Positions 38,706 through 48,259 of a stretch of DNA of 64,000 nucleotides are shown here, in pieces. Under the pieces are notes generated by a model. The model did not search any database. It saw only the letters and a program-made list of their open reading frames with translations, and had not been told where the DNA came from. Positions within the stretch are counted from its first letter, which is position 1. Every line of letters begins with the position of its first letter. The stretch comes from Methanolinea sp. GTDB taxonomy: Archaea; Halobacteriota; Methanomicrobia; Methanomicrobiales; Methanospirillaceae. The DNA lies in contig JANIHI010000004.1 in the NCBI GenBank assembly GCA_024518585.1, positions 1-64,000 of the forward strand, written 5' to 3'. Made by a program: the position numbers and the translations under genes.

Positions 38706-41486
38706 TCACTCAAGGATAAGGGCAGGCTTCAGGGGGAGTGCACCCTTTGCCCGGGGATGCGAGATTGCATCGGCATCTGTTATGGTCACCGGTACACCCG
38801 CTTCCTTCTCGAGGAATCCGATGGCAGAGAAGAATATCTCCCTCTCGTCGCAGTTGCCTGCCAGGTAGCCTTCCACCAGGCCGGGGGGCAGGCGATGGAC
38901 GTGGGTGATGCATTGTCTGACCGCATCGGCGGCATCCTTCCCTTTCTTCCTGAAACGCTCCTCTCCCATGATATCCTTGACCACTCTGGTCTTGTCGGCA
39001 GCGCCTGCAACAGCAGCGAAGATCTCCCTCTTCCATGCCGGCGCGATGCATATGGTCAGGGATCGTGGAGTAATCTGGATCACCTTTCGAATTGACTCGA
39101 GATCCTCGGTGAGCCGAAGGAGCATTTCTTCGGCAAGCTCGAGATTGAGATCAATTTTTCCCTGGTCCGGTACTGGCCAATCTGCGAATGAAACGAGCCC
39201 CTCTCCCCCGATCTCCTTCCATAGCCTTTCACAGATGAAAGGAATGACGGGTGCCATCAGGCGTGTCCAGACGTGGGCAAGCTCGCGCACGCCGCCGCCC
39301 CCGGGGGTCCCCGGGACAATTCTCCTCCTGTGCCATTTGAGATCGGCATCGATGGCATAGAAAGCCTCCTGGAGTGCCTGCCTCGTCTGGAAGACCTCGA
39401 GGGCCTGCGTGGTCTTCTGGATGTGCTGCTGGAGACGGGAAATGAGCCAGCGGTCGATCGGAGCGACCTCCGACGGTGCCGTGCGACTCTCCTGGATAGT
39501 GTTATAGAACCTTTCAATCTGCTTTCGCGTTGATTGGACGAGTTCATTCCTCCAGTCAAAGTCCTGCCATGGTTCGGCACTCCCGACAAGGAACATCCGG
39601 ACGGTATCTGCTCCGAACTCCATGACCGCGTCTTCAAGGAGAAAGACATTGCCCTTTGAAGAAGACATCTTGGCGCCGTTCAGCAGGCCCATGCCAAAGA
39701 CAACCATCCCCCGGGGAAGACAGGAAGGGGGAAAGATAGCCACGTGGTGGAAGAGCTGGAACGTGAGGTGGTTGGAAATGAGGTCTTTTGCAGAGAACCG
39801 GTAATCATAGGGGTACCAGTAGCAGAACTCTTTCCGCATCTGGGCAAGCATATCCTTCCGCGGGTGATCGGGACATGGTTGACCGCAGAAGATGTAATCA
39901 AAGACGTCCGGCGTGAGCTCTTCGGGCAAAAACTCTTTGAGGTGGTGCGCGACCGTGTAGTAGGCCATGTATATTGTGGAGTCACTCAAGGGTTCGATGA
40001 GCCAGCCGGGGTCCCAGGGAAGCCGGGTCCCGAGTCCGACGCGCCGGGTACATGCCCAGTCCTTCAGCCACCCCACTGTCCTCTCGAATTCTGCACGCAC
40101 CTCCGGGGGGACGAGGACCATCTTCTCAATCTGGGCACTCACTTCAGCCTTCCAGGAAGGGTCGCTATAGGTGAGGAACCACTGGTCATGGAGAATCTTG
40201 ACAAAGACCTGCCCGCCGCACCGGCAGATGACCGGGCGGGTGTCAAACTCGTACATGTACTTGGAGCCGTCCCTGGCAACGAGGAGTGCACCCACGCTCT
40301 CCCGGGCTTCCCTGACAGTCATCCCCCCGAACTCTTCGCGGAGTTTCCCCTGGGAAAACTCGGCACTGTAGACCTCCTGCGTGATTGCCTCCATCCTCGG
40401 ATCAGTCTGGTCTTTAACGCCAGCCCTCTCGATGGCATCCTTTGCCGGGAAGTCCCCGTACCCGGGGACGCGGATGAGACTGACCGGTTGGATGTGGGAA
40501 TAGTGTCCCTGGGACTGGAGGTCCCGGAGTGCAATGTAGTCAAAGGGTGCGTGCCCCGGCACGCTCATGACCATCCCCGTCGCCATACCGGGATCGACAA
40601 AGGATGCCGGGAGAACGGGGACTTCGCCGCACAACCGGTGAGAAACCTTCTCGTTGACGAGCGCAGACCCGGGAATTTCGCCCTCGATTGAGACCGTGTG
40701 GTCCTGTAAGGAGAGTTTCTCGGCTGCCTCCCTGCTCACGATCCAGGGGGCCCCGTCAACAATCGCCCGCACGTAACTGGCCCGGGGATTGACCCAGAGG
40801 TTGGTCACGCCGTAAATTGTCTCGGGCCGGAGCGTTGCTGCCGGGATGAAGGCGTCCTTCCACCGGAACATGATGAGGACGAATTTCTGTATCTCGGCAC
40901 GGTCCCCTTCGAGGAGGTCATGGTCGCCGACAGGATTTTCGCACTGGGGGCAATACCGGACGGGGTGTGCCCCCTTTGTTACGTGACCCCCCTCCCGGAG
41001 GTGTTTCCACTGCCACTCGATGAACTTGCTGTACTGCGGGTCCACCGTGGTGAATCGTCGTCTCCAGTCGATGGAGAGCCCGCAGGCCCTCATGACCCTC
41101 TGGTACTCCTCGGAAAAGTGACGAACTATTGCAAGGGGGTCCACGAACTGTTCCAGGGTCTTTTGGGGGACCTTGTACAGATCCCTGTACAGCCGTATTG
41201 CCTTCTCGTCACCCCGTGCAATTCTCTTTGAGATTCCTATGACGGGGGCACCGGTGACATGGAATGCCATCGGGTAGAGAACCTCCCTCCCGCGCATCCG
41301 CCAGAAACGTGCAATGACGTCAGGAACGATATATGTCCTGCCATGCCCGACGTGCATCGCGCCACTCGGGTAAGGATAGGCAACCGTCAGGTAGAACTTT
41401 TCCCTTGCGGAGGGGTTAGGTTCAAATGCATGTTCCCATGCTGTCAGGCAGTCCCTCTCCAACTGCCTTGGGTCTGGTAGGCTCAC
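38706..41486 (-). CDS. leuS: Leucyl-tRNA synthetase (archaeal type)
   Basis: Class I synthetase charging tRNA-Leu, 926 aa as expected for the archaeal/eukaryotic form. ATP site HIGH motif as HVGHG in [20 protein letters not shown] motif as KMSSS in [13 protein letters not shown] (about residue 635), with the editing (CP1) domain between them and zinc-type Cys pair in CPQCENPVG. The C-terminal domain is of the archaeal type. It is the last gene of a leftward run prepilin peptidase-hisI-PINA-leuS. Confidence 0.96.
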   Translation of the reverse strand: MSLPDPRQLERDCLTAWEHAFEPNPSAREKFYLTVAYPYPSGAMHVGHGRTYIVPDVIARFWRMRGREVLYPMAFHVTGAPVIGISKRIARGDEKAIRLYRDLYKVPQKTLEQFVDPLAIVRHFSEEYQRVMRACGLSIDWRRRFTTVDPQYSKFIEWQWKHLREGGHVTKGAHPVRYCPQCENPVGDHDLLEGDRAEIQKFVLIMFRWKDAFIPAATLRPETIYGVTNLWVNPRASYVRAIVDGAPWIVSREAAEKLSLQDHTVSIEGEIPGSALVNEKVSHRLCGEVPVLPASFVDPGMATGMVMSVPGHAPFDYIALRDLQSQGHYSHIQPVSLIRVPGYGDFPAKDAIERAGVKDQTDPRMEAITQEVYSAEFSQGKLREEFGGMTVREARESVGALLVARDGSKYMYEFDTRPVICRCGGQVFVKILHDQWFLTYSDPSWKAEVSAQIEKMVLVPPEVRAEFERTVGWLKDWACTRRVGLGTRLPWDPGWLIEPLSDSTIYMAYYTVAHHLKEFLPEELTPDVFDYIFCGQPCPDHPRKDMLAQMRKEFCYWYPYDYRFSAKDLISNHLTFQLFHHVAIFPPSCLPRGMVVFGMGLLNGAKMSSSKGNVFLLEDAVMEFGADTVRMFLVGSAEPWQDFDWRNELVQSTRKQIERFYNTIQESRTAPSEVAPIDRWLISRLQQHIQKTTQALEVFQTRQALQEAFYAIDADLKWHRRRIVPGTPGGGGVRELAHVWTRLMAPVIPFICERLWKEIGGEGLVSFADWPVPDQGKIDLNLELAEEMLLRLTEDLESIRKVIQITPRSLTICIAPAWKREIFAAVAGAADKTRVVKDIMGEERFRKKGKDAADAVRQCITHVHRLPPGLVEGYLAGNCDEREIFFSAIGFLEKEAGVPVTITDADAISHPRAKGALPLKPALILE

Positions 41487-41528
41487 GTCCTGTCACCTTC
41501 TCTTCTGCGCATGAAAGTGAAAATAATT

Positions 41529-43415
41529 TTATACCGGCCTCAATTTTATTGTATCGCCGTCATTGTAACGTTTTATCAGTTCCTGGGCAATTGTTGAGTT
41601 CTTGGCAAGGTGGATCTCCCCGCTGTCATTGACGGTGGCGGTAAAGAGGTATTCCCTGCCTGCGAAGACATCCACGATCTTTCCCGTCTGTTCAGGGCAG
41701 AATATGACGAGTTGTTTCTTGTCCATCCGGATCTTGACTCCCCCGCCGAGATGAAGTTCCTCCTCGGTTTGGGTCCCCCCACCCTTATCGAGTTCGCTCC
41801 GTGGCCTGATATCAATTCCAATGCCCAGCTTGTTCACGATTGCCGCGATGTTTTTTCCTCCCTTGCCTATCGCGGCAGGCACGTCCTTGTCCTCGATATA
41901 CACGACGGCCTTTGAGTCAGAGAGCATCTGGACGTCGACGAATCCATCGGTATACCTCCCGATCTCTCTCTGTATATCTTTTTCAAGGGCTTTCCACTGA
42001 ACATTCCCTTCCTTGGCCGCTGGGATGGAGGGGGGCTTGAGGGTCGTTTCTGCGGGGGCAGCATGCGGGACCATGACGGGCATGACAATGGTCTCCCCGT
42101 CATACTTGAAGATCTCATAGACTAGGTCCCCCGTCTCATGGTCCGAAACGGTGGTCACGGGACGCAGGTTGATCTCGCTGGACATGCCCTCCGGGACCTT
42201 TATGGTAAACCCAATGTCGTAGATGTTGGTGATCTCCCCCTTGTCCACGAATATGATGGTGTTTATGATCTGGGGGAGGACGCCAAAATCGACCCTGTCC
42301 GAGAACCTTTGGAGTGCGTCATGCGCCCCTATGGCATGAATGACACCGACCATCCCGATCCCGGCAAGGCGCATGTCGGCAAAGACCCAGAAGTCCTCGT
42401 TTCTCCGGAGCTCGTCAAAGATGACGAAGTCGGGCCTCACGAGCATGAGCACATCGGCAGTGTTCTCCATGCTCCCATCGAGCGTCGTGTACTGGGTGAT
42501 ATGGTCGGGGACCTGGAGCTCGCGGGGGGCCTCCATCGTCTTGACGACGTGCCCGTTTTCGGCAAGGTAGGTGGCGATACTCTGGGCAAGCGTCGTCTTC
42601 CCTGACCCCGGGGGACCGGCAATCAGGAGTCCACGGCGGTCCCCGATAATGCGCGTCTTGATGATGGAAGCCTTGTTGAACTGTTCCAGTCTCACGTCGG
42701 CAATGGGGCGGACCGCGGTGATCTCCATGCCGTCCGAGAAAGGTCTCCGCGTAATTGCGATACGCATTGAACCGATCTGGACAACGGTGACACCCCTCTT
42801 CTCGAGCTCAATGAACCCGTCGGGATGCCTTTTCGCGCGCTCGAGCACTTCCTGCGCAAGTGTCCGGAGCTCGTAATCGGTTATGGGTTGCTCACGGATC
42901 TTCTCGAGCCTCATCTCCTTTATTGTGCCCTTTTTTGCCATGGGGGGGACGCGTTCCTTGAGGTAGACTGCCATCGTGTGCTCATCAAAGAACTGGTCGA
43001 TGCCAAGCGGGGCAAAGCCGTCCACCTGGGGCCGGAGGTATATTACGTCCAGGCCTTTTGCCTTGGCGACTTCTGCCTGGACAATATCGCTCGTGATGAA
43101 TTTTGCATTGTGCTCGATCGCAACTTTCCTTATCAGGGCGTCTATCTCTCCCCCACTGGCAAGTTTGACCTGTTCGAGGGTCGGCCTGTCACCCACGAAC
43201 TTGAGAGTAATGGTGCCGTCATGTGCAAGCCTGCAGAGTGCCTGGAGCTCGGTAAGCCCGAGGAAACCTATCTCCCGTCCCTGGTTTGCCTGGGCTTCCA
43301 GTTCTGCAACCACTGCTTCAGGTATGACTATTGTTGCACCCTTGTATTCTCCCGCCTGTATCAGGGAGGTGATCCGACCGTCTATGACAACACTTGTATC
43401 CGGTACGAGATTCAA
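41529..43415 (-). CDS. PINA: PIN-domain/KH ATPase
   Basis: 628 aa. PIN-domain at the N-terminus (VPDTSVVIDGRITSL and acidic EIDALIRKVA, with TSDIVQAEVA), then a PilT/VirB11-like ATPase core with Walker A GPPGSGKTT near residue 270, Walker B DFVIFDELR near 330, and a KH domain with AIGKGGKNIAAI near 545. In Sulfolobus, PINA forms a hexamer acting on Holliday junctions with Hjc and Hjm. Start is TTG 43415, supported by GGTGAT at 43421-43426 five bases ahead. Despite secretion-ATPase resemblance this is not the pilus motor; the motor is at 50283. Confidence 0.9.
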   Translation of the reverse strand: MNLVPDTSVVIDGRITSLIQAGEYKGATIVIPEAVVAELEAQANQGREIGFLGLTELQALCRLAHDGTITLKFVGDRPTLEQVKLASGGEIDALIRKVAIEHNAKFITSDIVQAEVAKAKGLDVIYLRPQVDGFAPLGIDQFFDEHTMAVYLKERVPPMAKKGTIKEMRLEKIREQPITDYELRTLAQEVLERAKRHPDGFIELEKRGVTVVQIGSMRIAITRRPFSDGMEITAVRPIADVRLEQFNKASIIKTRIIGDRRGLLIAGPPGSGKTTLAQSIATYLAENGHVVKTMEAPRELQVPDHITQYTTLDGSMENTADVLMLVRPDFVIFDELRRNEDFWVFADMRLAGIGMVGVIHAIGAHDALQRFSDRVDFGVLPQIINTIIFVDKGEITNIYDIGFTIKVPEGMSSEINLRPVTTVSDHETGDLVYEIFKYDGETIVMPVMVPHAAPAETTLKPPSIPAAKEGNVQWKALEKDIQREIGRYTDGFVDVQMLSDSKAVVYIEDKDVPAAIGKGGKNIAAIVNKLGIGIDIRPRSELDKGGGTQTEEELHLGGGVKIRMDKKQLVIFCPEQTGKIVDVFAGREYLFTATVNDSGEIHLAKNSTIAQELIKRYNDGDTIKLRPV

Positions 43416-43444
43416 AAAATATCACCGGTATAATCTTGTCCCTC

Positions 43445-43807
43445 CTATTTATTAGCATATACCCTGGCTGGGTCAAACACCCTCTCCCCCAGAATCTCGC
43501 CGTCGAGAGTCCGGAAGAAACAGGACCGGTACCCTGTGTGGCATGCCGCACCGGTCTGCTCCACCTCGTAGAGGATGCAGTCCTCGTCACAATCAACAAG
43601 TATCCTCACGACACGCTGGAAGTGTCCACTCTCCTCTCCTTTTTTCCAAATTTTCTTTCTGCTCCGTGAAAAGTAATGGGCAAACCCTGTTGCCCGTGTG
43701 AGGCTGAGAGCCTCGTCGTTTGCGTATGCCACCATCAGCACCTCCCGCGTGCGGGTGTCCTGCACCACGACGGGGATGAGGCCGTTTGAGTAGTTCAGTG
43801 CGAGCAT
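43445..43807 (-). CDS. hisI: Phosphoribosyl-AMP cyclohydrolase
   Basis: Third step of histidine synthesis, opening the purine ring of PR-AMP. The 120-residue stand-alone HisI has the metal-binding [15 protein letters not shown] and [11 protein letters not shown] motifs and the [16 protein letters not shown] substrate segment. Its ATG starts 3 nt after the prepilin-peptidase stop. No other his gene is adjacent except hisS 14 kb away (unrelated step). Confidence 0.95.
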   Translation of the reverse strand: MLALNYSNGLIPVVVQDTRTREVLMVAYANDEALSLTRATGFAHYFSRSRKKIWKKGEESGHFQRVVRILVDCDEDCILYEVEQTGAACHTGYRSCFFRTLDGEILGERVFDPARVYANK

Positions 43808-43809
43808 CT

Positions 43810-44601
43810 TTATACACCTGCCATTGATCGGATGAGGAAAAAGAGGATATCGCCAAAGACGAGGGCAGAAATGAGCCCTGCCGTCAGGGGGATGAGGAAC
43901 GGAATGCCATAGGATATCCAGACATCCCCGGCCTTGGCATAAGCCTCTATTTCTTTTTTGTATTTGTCCGGGTGGAAGCGGAGGTCCCGGGTATAGACCC
44001 TGCCCTCACCCGAGAACATCCTCCTGATAGCATCTCCTGGCCGGATAAAACAGCGCCTGAGTTCCCCGTCCTCCCCGATTGTGACATCTTCCATGATGAA
44101 CCCGAATACCCTCGTCAATTCCGGGGCAGGGACAGGGAAACCGAGAAAAATGTAGGGAAAAGGTCCTGTTCGTCCCTGGGCGAGGTTCCGGAAGAAGAGG
44201 ATCAGCGGGGAGAAGAGGTTCAGGATGAGGGCATTCACAAGGACCGTAAACGGCAGAAAGCCCAGGGGAGGGATCCCTGCAAGTGGCACCCAGGGAAACG
44301 CCGGAAGGCCCACCGAGAGGAATATCAGGGCCCAGGCATCGGCCCCCCCAAAGAAGTTGAAATACGCAAAAAAGTAAAAAATGAAAGAAAATAGCAGTGT
44401 GAGGGCCACAAAGGTGGCAACCGTGGACCAAAGACCCTGTGCCATTGCAGAACCATAGAACCACAGGACCATGGGGATGGTGATGGCAAGAAGGGGGTAC
44501 CACGTGGGAAAGGGAACCCGACGTTCCCTGAAGTCACGCCAGGAGGCATAGAGAAATACAATGGTGATGGCACAGGCACTGATGGCCAGGGGAACGATCA
44601 T
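43810..44601 (-). CDS. A24-type archaeal prepilin/preflagellin peptidase
   Basis: 263 aa with about six membrane helices. The two catalytic Asp sites of GxGD-type aspartic peptidases are visible: [11 protein letters not shown] near residue 18 and [13 protein letters not shown] near 72. It would cleave class III signal peptides of archaeal pilins/archaellins at the membrane. A cytoplasmic ~90-residue insert follows helix 5 ([14 protein letters not shown]...). ATG 44601 is chosen; the longer reading frame upstream has non-coding character and overlaps the divergent gene. Its nearness to the pilus motor at 50-55 kb supports a shared function, although pilin genes themselves are not in this window. 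Confidence 0.82.
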   Translation of the reverse strand: MIVPLAISACAITIVFLYASWRDFRERRVPFPTWYPLLAITIPMVLWFYGSAMAQGLWSTVATFVALTLLFSFIFYFFAYFNFFGGADAWALIFLSVGLPAFPWVPLAGIPPLGFLPFTVLVNALILNLFSPLILFFRNLAQGRTGPFPYIFLGFPVPAPELTRVFGFIMEDVTIGEDGELRRCFIRPGDAIRRMFSGEGRVYTRDLRFHPDKYKKEIEAYAKAGDVWISYGIPFLIPLTAGLISALVFGDILFFLIRSMAGV

Positions 44602-44731
44602 GGATACAACTATATCGTGTGATGTGCAGGTTCTTATGTAATGCCCCCCCTCGGATAATATCCTGGGGAGGGGGGAGAATCGGCCCTGGCAGGGATATCC
44701 TGCCGGAAATGGGGTGGAGAAGAGAGGGTGA

Positions 44732-45382
44732 GTGGGGAGGCGGGTTGTCCTGACCAGCAAAGAGATTATCGAATCCGTGGTGGGCAGTTCTCCTGGTGAA
44801 GGTCCGTTTGGCATCAGGGAGGCAATCGAGACTGCGCGGAGGGGTTCATTTTCCGGTGTGGGACGTGCGCATAATAAAGGGAGAGACATTTTCCTGCTCT
44901 TCCTGGAGGGCGACCCAAAAGGCGCACTCCTGGAAGATGCCAAGGGGACCCTGTTTGGGAACAAGGCTGTCTACCTCCTGGACGGAACGGAAAAATTCAC
45001 TCTTTTTTCCATCAAACCTGAGATCGTCGAGCGTCTCATCCTCAGTTGTCGTATCTTTGATCAGAATATCATCAACCGGGTCCTGCCCGTTGACCTGCCG
45101 GAAGTGGTGAGCAGGACAGAGGGGGGCGCCGGCATCTTTGCTGTCGTTGTCATCAGCGAGGGCAAGCCCGTCGCAGGCCAGCGGGTCTCCATCAGGAAGG
45201 GGGGCCAGGTCGTGGGAAATGATTTCACCCGCAAGGACGGGAAAGTGTCATTCCGGCTACTCTTTGGAAAATACGAGTGTGTCGTCCATTTTCGCGACCT
45301 GTCGACCAAGGTATACGAATTTGAGTTCAGCCCGGAACTACATAACAGCCCCGTTACCCTTGATATCAGTCCCCTGGATTGA
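44732..45382 (+). CDS. PATAN/DUF4388-like protein with Ig-like C-terminus
   Basis: 216 aa, divergent from the prepilin peptidase. Residues ~35-100 (GRDIFLLFLEGDPKGALLED, then GNKAVYLL) share the strand pattern G-x-L-x-x-G-x-I/A-x-x-A-x-x-G-x-x-A of DUF2226/PATAN domains seen in two neighbours. Residues ~125-210 look like a beta-sandwich (VAGQRVSIRKGGQVVGNDFT, DGKVSFRLLFGKYECVVHF), as in carboxypeptidase-regulatory-like domains. GTG 44732 is used; other starts lack frame. No signal peptide. Domain naming is inference by eye and not confirmed. Confidence 0.6.
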   Translation: MGRRVVLTSKEIIESVVGSSPGEGPFGIREAIETARRGSFSGVGRAHNKGRDIFLLFLEGDPKGALLEDAKGTLFGNKAVYLLDGTEKFTLFSIKPEIVERLILSCRIFDQNIINRVLPVDLPEVVSRTEGGAGIFAVVVISEGKPVAGQRVSIRKGGQVVGNDFTRKDGKVSFRLLFGKYECVVHFRDLSTKVYEFEFSPELHNSPVTLDISPLD

Positions 45383-45436
45383 TGATCTGGCCAAAAATTC
45401 TCTCTCGATGCCCAGCTTCCGGGGACAGAATGGGCA

Positions 45437-45447
45437 ATATTATTTAG
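45437..45447 (+). promoter_or_regulatory. TATA box of the V4R gene
   Basis: ATATTATTTAG lies about 45 nt before the chosen ATG at 45486, fitting transcription near 45465. This favours 45486 over in-frame ATGs at 45450 and 45459, which would be upstream of the message start. Confidence 0.4.
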
Positions 45448-45485
45448 CTATGACCGGTATGAGAATATTTGACAGGAATGTGACC

Positions 45486-46595
45486 ATGAAAAAGGAAGAT
45501 TTTGAAGCGATCCTCAATGGCAGCCGCGACGTCACTGCGTACATGCAGGTGAAGCCTCAGGAAGGCATTACCACTTGTTTTGGAGTGAGGACCGCGAGCA
45601 ACCCGGATTACCTTGTAAAGGCCATTTATGAGATGTATGAGCGGAGTCTCAACCGCAAGCTGGCGGTCAAGGCTGTTGCCCAGCTCTTCCGTTCCGTGGG
45701 GTTGGGCTCACTGGGCCTCTACCGCCTGTTACAGAAACTGGGAATGGAGCTTTCCCCCGCCCAGTTCCTCGTCCTCGTCTTCACACTCCAGCACCAGCAG
45801 GGGTGGGGTGCTCCCCTGACCCTCGTTGATGAGCAGGAGAGGAGGATCATTCTCCGCACGAACCAGACTTTTGAGTCCCAGGTCCTGAAAGAGTGGAAGA
45901 TGCCGGTCTGCGGTATCCACGTCGGCTGGATCGAGGGGGTCCTGACCGCAGTTACGGGCAAGAACTGGTTCTGCCTCGAGACAAAATGCGTTGCAAATGG
46001 TGATGACTGCTGTGAGTTTGTCGCAGACCAGCGGGAAGCAAGCTGGAAGTGGAAGGCAGAGGCTATCACCCGTGGTGATTCTGCAATAACTGAGTATATC
46101 GACTTCAGGCCGCTCGAGGGAAAGATCCAGCTGATCGATGACCCGGTCGTGATGATGCCGCGCTTCATTTTCACGTCCATGATGAACTCCCTGACGCGGA
46201 CCATGGGGGAGGCACCTGCCGGGGGGGTCAATTACCGTGCTTACATGGACATGGGAAAGGAGAACGTGGCTCATTACAAGAAGATGGGGATCTCCAACCC
46301 CAACACCCTGGCAGATATGGCCTTCACATTCTATTCGCAGATGGGATGGTTCAGGATTATCAGGATGGAGTGGAACGAGGCAGAAAAAGTCAAGACAATT
46401 ACCCTGGAACATACCGTGGAATCGGAATCCTTTGGAAAGACAGGAAAGAAAGTCTGTTACTGCACGGCAGGTCTGCTGACCGGCATTGTCGAAGGGGCAT
46501 TCGGAATAAAGGTCCAGGGAAAGGAGATACAGTGCAGGTCAAAGGGAGACGAGCATTGCGTCTTTGAGATACGCAACAGGCCCAATGGTGCGTGA
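45486..46595 (+). CDS. Protein with two V4R (4-vinyl reductase) domains
   Basis: 369 aa. Two V4R-type domains, each ending in the paired cysteines: CFGVRT...FCLETKCVANGDDCCEF (first half) and VCYCTAGLLTGIVEG...IQCRSKGDEHCVFEI (C-terminal). V4R domains bind small hydrophobic molecules or metal and occur in signalling and in bacteriochlorophyll enzymes; in methanogens they are sensory by guess. Lies between the PATAN-like gene and the leftward pilus-regulatory arm. Confidence 0.75.
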   Translation: MKKEDFEAILNGSRDVTAYMQVKPQEGITTCFGVRTASNPDYLVKAIYEMYERSLNRKLAVKAVAQLFRSVGLGSLGLYRLLQKLGMELSPAQFLVLVFTLQHQQGWGAPLTLVDEQERRIILRTNQTFESQVLKEWKMPVCGIHVGWIEGVLTAVTGKNWFCLETKCVANGDDCCEFVADQREASWKWKAEAITRGDSAITEYIDFRPLEGKIQLIDDPVVMMPRFIFTSMMNSLTRTMGEAPAGGVNYRAYMDMGKENVAHYKKMGISNPNTLADMAFTFYSQMGWFRIIRMEWNEAEKVKTITLEHTVESESFGKTGKKVCYCTAGLLTGIVEGAFGIKVQGKEIQCRSKGDEHCVFEIRNRPNGA

Positions 46596-46617
46596 AACCA
46601 AAAAATATCCTTTACAT

Positions 46618-46818
46618 TCATTTTAAATTGAGCTTTTTTATCTCTTCGAAATTTCTAACAAGGGCTTCGATCTCCGAGTCAGTAATGGTGAGGCGGGACT
46701 CGAGTTCCTTGACGTCCCGGACGAGCTGGCGAATCTTTGCATACATGAAGATCAGGATTGCCAGCAGGATGACGATAACACAGCTGGAAAAGAGGAGGAG
46801 AAGGCTTTCAAGCGTCAT
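46618..46818 (-). CDS. Small membrane protein with coiled coil, coupled to minD
   Basis: 66 aa: one N-terminal helix through the membrane (LLLLFSSCVIVILLAILIFMY) followed by a charged coiled-coil (IRQLVRDVKELESRLTITD, then ALVRNFEEIKKLNLK). Its ATG at 46818 overlaps the minD stop by 4 nt (ATGA), so it is coupled to MinD and could tether MinD or the motor to the membrane. Too small to assign to a family. It converges with the V4R gene. Confidence 0.7.
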   Translation of the reverse strand: MTLESLLLLFSSCVIVILLAILIFMYAKIRQLVRDVKELESRLTITDSEIEALVRNFEEIKKLNLK

Positions 46819-47600
46819 TTCTTTCCCCGGAAGAGAACCTTTGTGAACCGTTCGATGAAGCGTTCCTGCGATTGCGGCCCTCTCTGTTCGAGCGGGATCC
46901 CGGCAATTTCAGCAGCAAGGTTTCGGATTGCCACCGAGGCCGATGAAGCAGGGAACTTGACCACGATGGGTGTTTTGAACGATGCTGCTTTCCTGATGTT
47001 CTGGTCTTCAGGGATCGTCCCGAGGACCCGGACACCGAGCACCTTCTCCATCTTCTGGTTGATTATATCGGACTTTTCCAAACCGGCCCTGTTGACAATG
47101 ACACCAAAAACATGTCCGCCGACGACTTCCGTGAGGATCTTGGTCTTGAGGGCATCCACGATCGAGGAGAGTTCGGGGTTCACAACGAGGATGACATCGT
47201 CTGCCACGGCAAGCGGAATGATCCCATCCCGGCTGATCCCCGCGGGGGCATCAATGAGAAGGAAATCGCACATTTCGACAAGGTCGCCGAGAACGTCCTT
47301 GAGCCTTTCAGGATTCGCCTGCTGGAAACCCTGGAGGGAGATACCACTGGGGACAACCTTGACCCCGGCAGGCCCTTCATAGACGGCATCGTGGATATGT
47401 GCTTTGCCCGCAAGGACCTCGTGGAGCGTGACGGGGACATCCTCGAGCCCGAGGGCAAGCCCCATGTTAGCCATGCCGATGTCGGCGTCCATGATGATGG
47501 TACGCTTCCCGAACTGGGCCAGGCTCGTCCCGATGTTGACCGTTACCGTCGTCTTGCCCGTCCCCCCCTTTCCCGACGCGAATGTAAAGACCCTGACCAT
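46815..47600 (-). CDS. minD: MinD/ParA-family ATPase
   Basis: 261 aa with deviant Walker A KGGTGKTT at residues ~11-18, IIMDADIGMANMGLALG (switch I region), and LLIDAPAGISRD (Walker B-like). The C-terminus FIERFTKVLFRGKK is a basic-hydrophobic helix resembling the MinD membrane-targeting helix. In bacteria and archaea such ATPases position division septa, chemoreceptors, archaella or pili on the membrane (MinD2/MinD4 types in archaea). Its neighbours here are Roadblock and PATAN-like proteins and a secretion ATPase, so positioning of pili is the best inference; MinE is absent. Confidence 0.9.
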   Translation of the reverse strand: MVRVFTFASGKGGTGKTTVTVNIGTSLAQFGKRTIIMDADIGMANMGLALGLEDVPVTLHEVLAGKAHIHDAVYEGPAGVKVVPSGISLQGFQQANPERLKDVLGDLVEMCDFLLIDAPAGISRDGIIPLAVADDVILVVNPELSSIVDALKTKILTEVVGGHVFGVIVNRAGLEKSDIINQKMEKVLGVRVLGTIPEDQNIRKAASFKTPIVVKFPASSASVAIRNLAAEIAGIPLEQRGPQSQERFIERFTKVLFRGKK

Positions 47601-47669
47601 TCAACCCTCCTTGAAGGTAAATGTCACCCTCGTTTTATATAAGCCTGCTGAATATCCCGCGCATTAGTC

Positions 47670-48254
47670 CTAGATCCACCTCTTCAGGATGGCAGAGAGG
47701 TCTCTCGTGATGGCCGGGATATCCGGGTCGGGAGTATTTTTTTTGGGTCGCATGATGCCAATCAGGGGATTGCCCTTGTAGTCCATCGTAAATACCCTGG
47801 CACTGTCATCCTCGGGCACCCCTCCGGTCATGTACGCATAACTGACCCGTGCGGCCTCGTCAATGGCTGAAGGATGACCGCTGGAAGCGACAACGAGTCC
47901 ATCGGGGGATGAAAGTGTCAGGGAATCCAGGCCATAGATGTGGCATAAACGCTGCATCCCTGAAGGGATATCAGGGGCGTCCCGGACAGGGTCAAAGGTC
48001 TCCCGCCCTCCTGGCGGCCGAATAACCACATCCCCGGTGGAAGCCGTCTTCTCCGCCCCGCCCGGGACGGGTCCCCGGACAGGGGGAGCGCCTGTCGTTC
48101 CTGGAGTGCGTCCCTCTGTCCCCTGGAGGGCATTCTCCACCTTCTGGGCCAGGCGCAGGGTATAAATGACACTGATAAGCGAGAGGAAGAGAATGATGCC
48201 GGTCAGGATGAGGATGACGAACAGTAAAAAAATATCGGGGGTACTAACCTCCAT
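47670..48254 (-). CDS. Membrane-anchored Roadblock/LC7-like protein
   Basis: 194 aa. N-terminal membrane helix (IFLLFVILILTGIILFLSLI), a Pro/Gly-rich linker of about 60 residues, and a C-terminal alpha/beta domain (LCHIYGLDSLTLSSPDGLVVASSGH, later NPLIGIMRPKK) with the Roadblock/LC7 strand-turn-strand pattern. Roadblock proteins such as MglB are partners of small GTPases controlling polarity. Gene lies between minD and the PATAN-like gene in the leftward arm, with only 5 nt to the upstream gene. Confidence 0.7.
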   Translation of the reverse strand: MEVSTPDIFLLFVILILTGIILFLSLISVIYTLRLAQKVENALQGTEGRTPGTTGAPPVRGPVPGGAEKTASTGDVVIRPPGGRETFDPVRDAPDIPSGMQRLCHIYGLDSLTLSSPDGLVVASSGHPSAIDEAARVSYAYMTGGVPEDDSARVFTMDYKGNPLIGIMRPKKNTPDPDIPAITRDLSAILKRWI

Positions 48255-48259
48255 GACCC

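Noticed and set aside
44602-44964. N-terminal extension of the prepilin peptidase to 384 codons
   Set aside because: The extra codons are not membrane-like, overlap the divergent gene and precede the natural ATG 44601.
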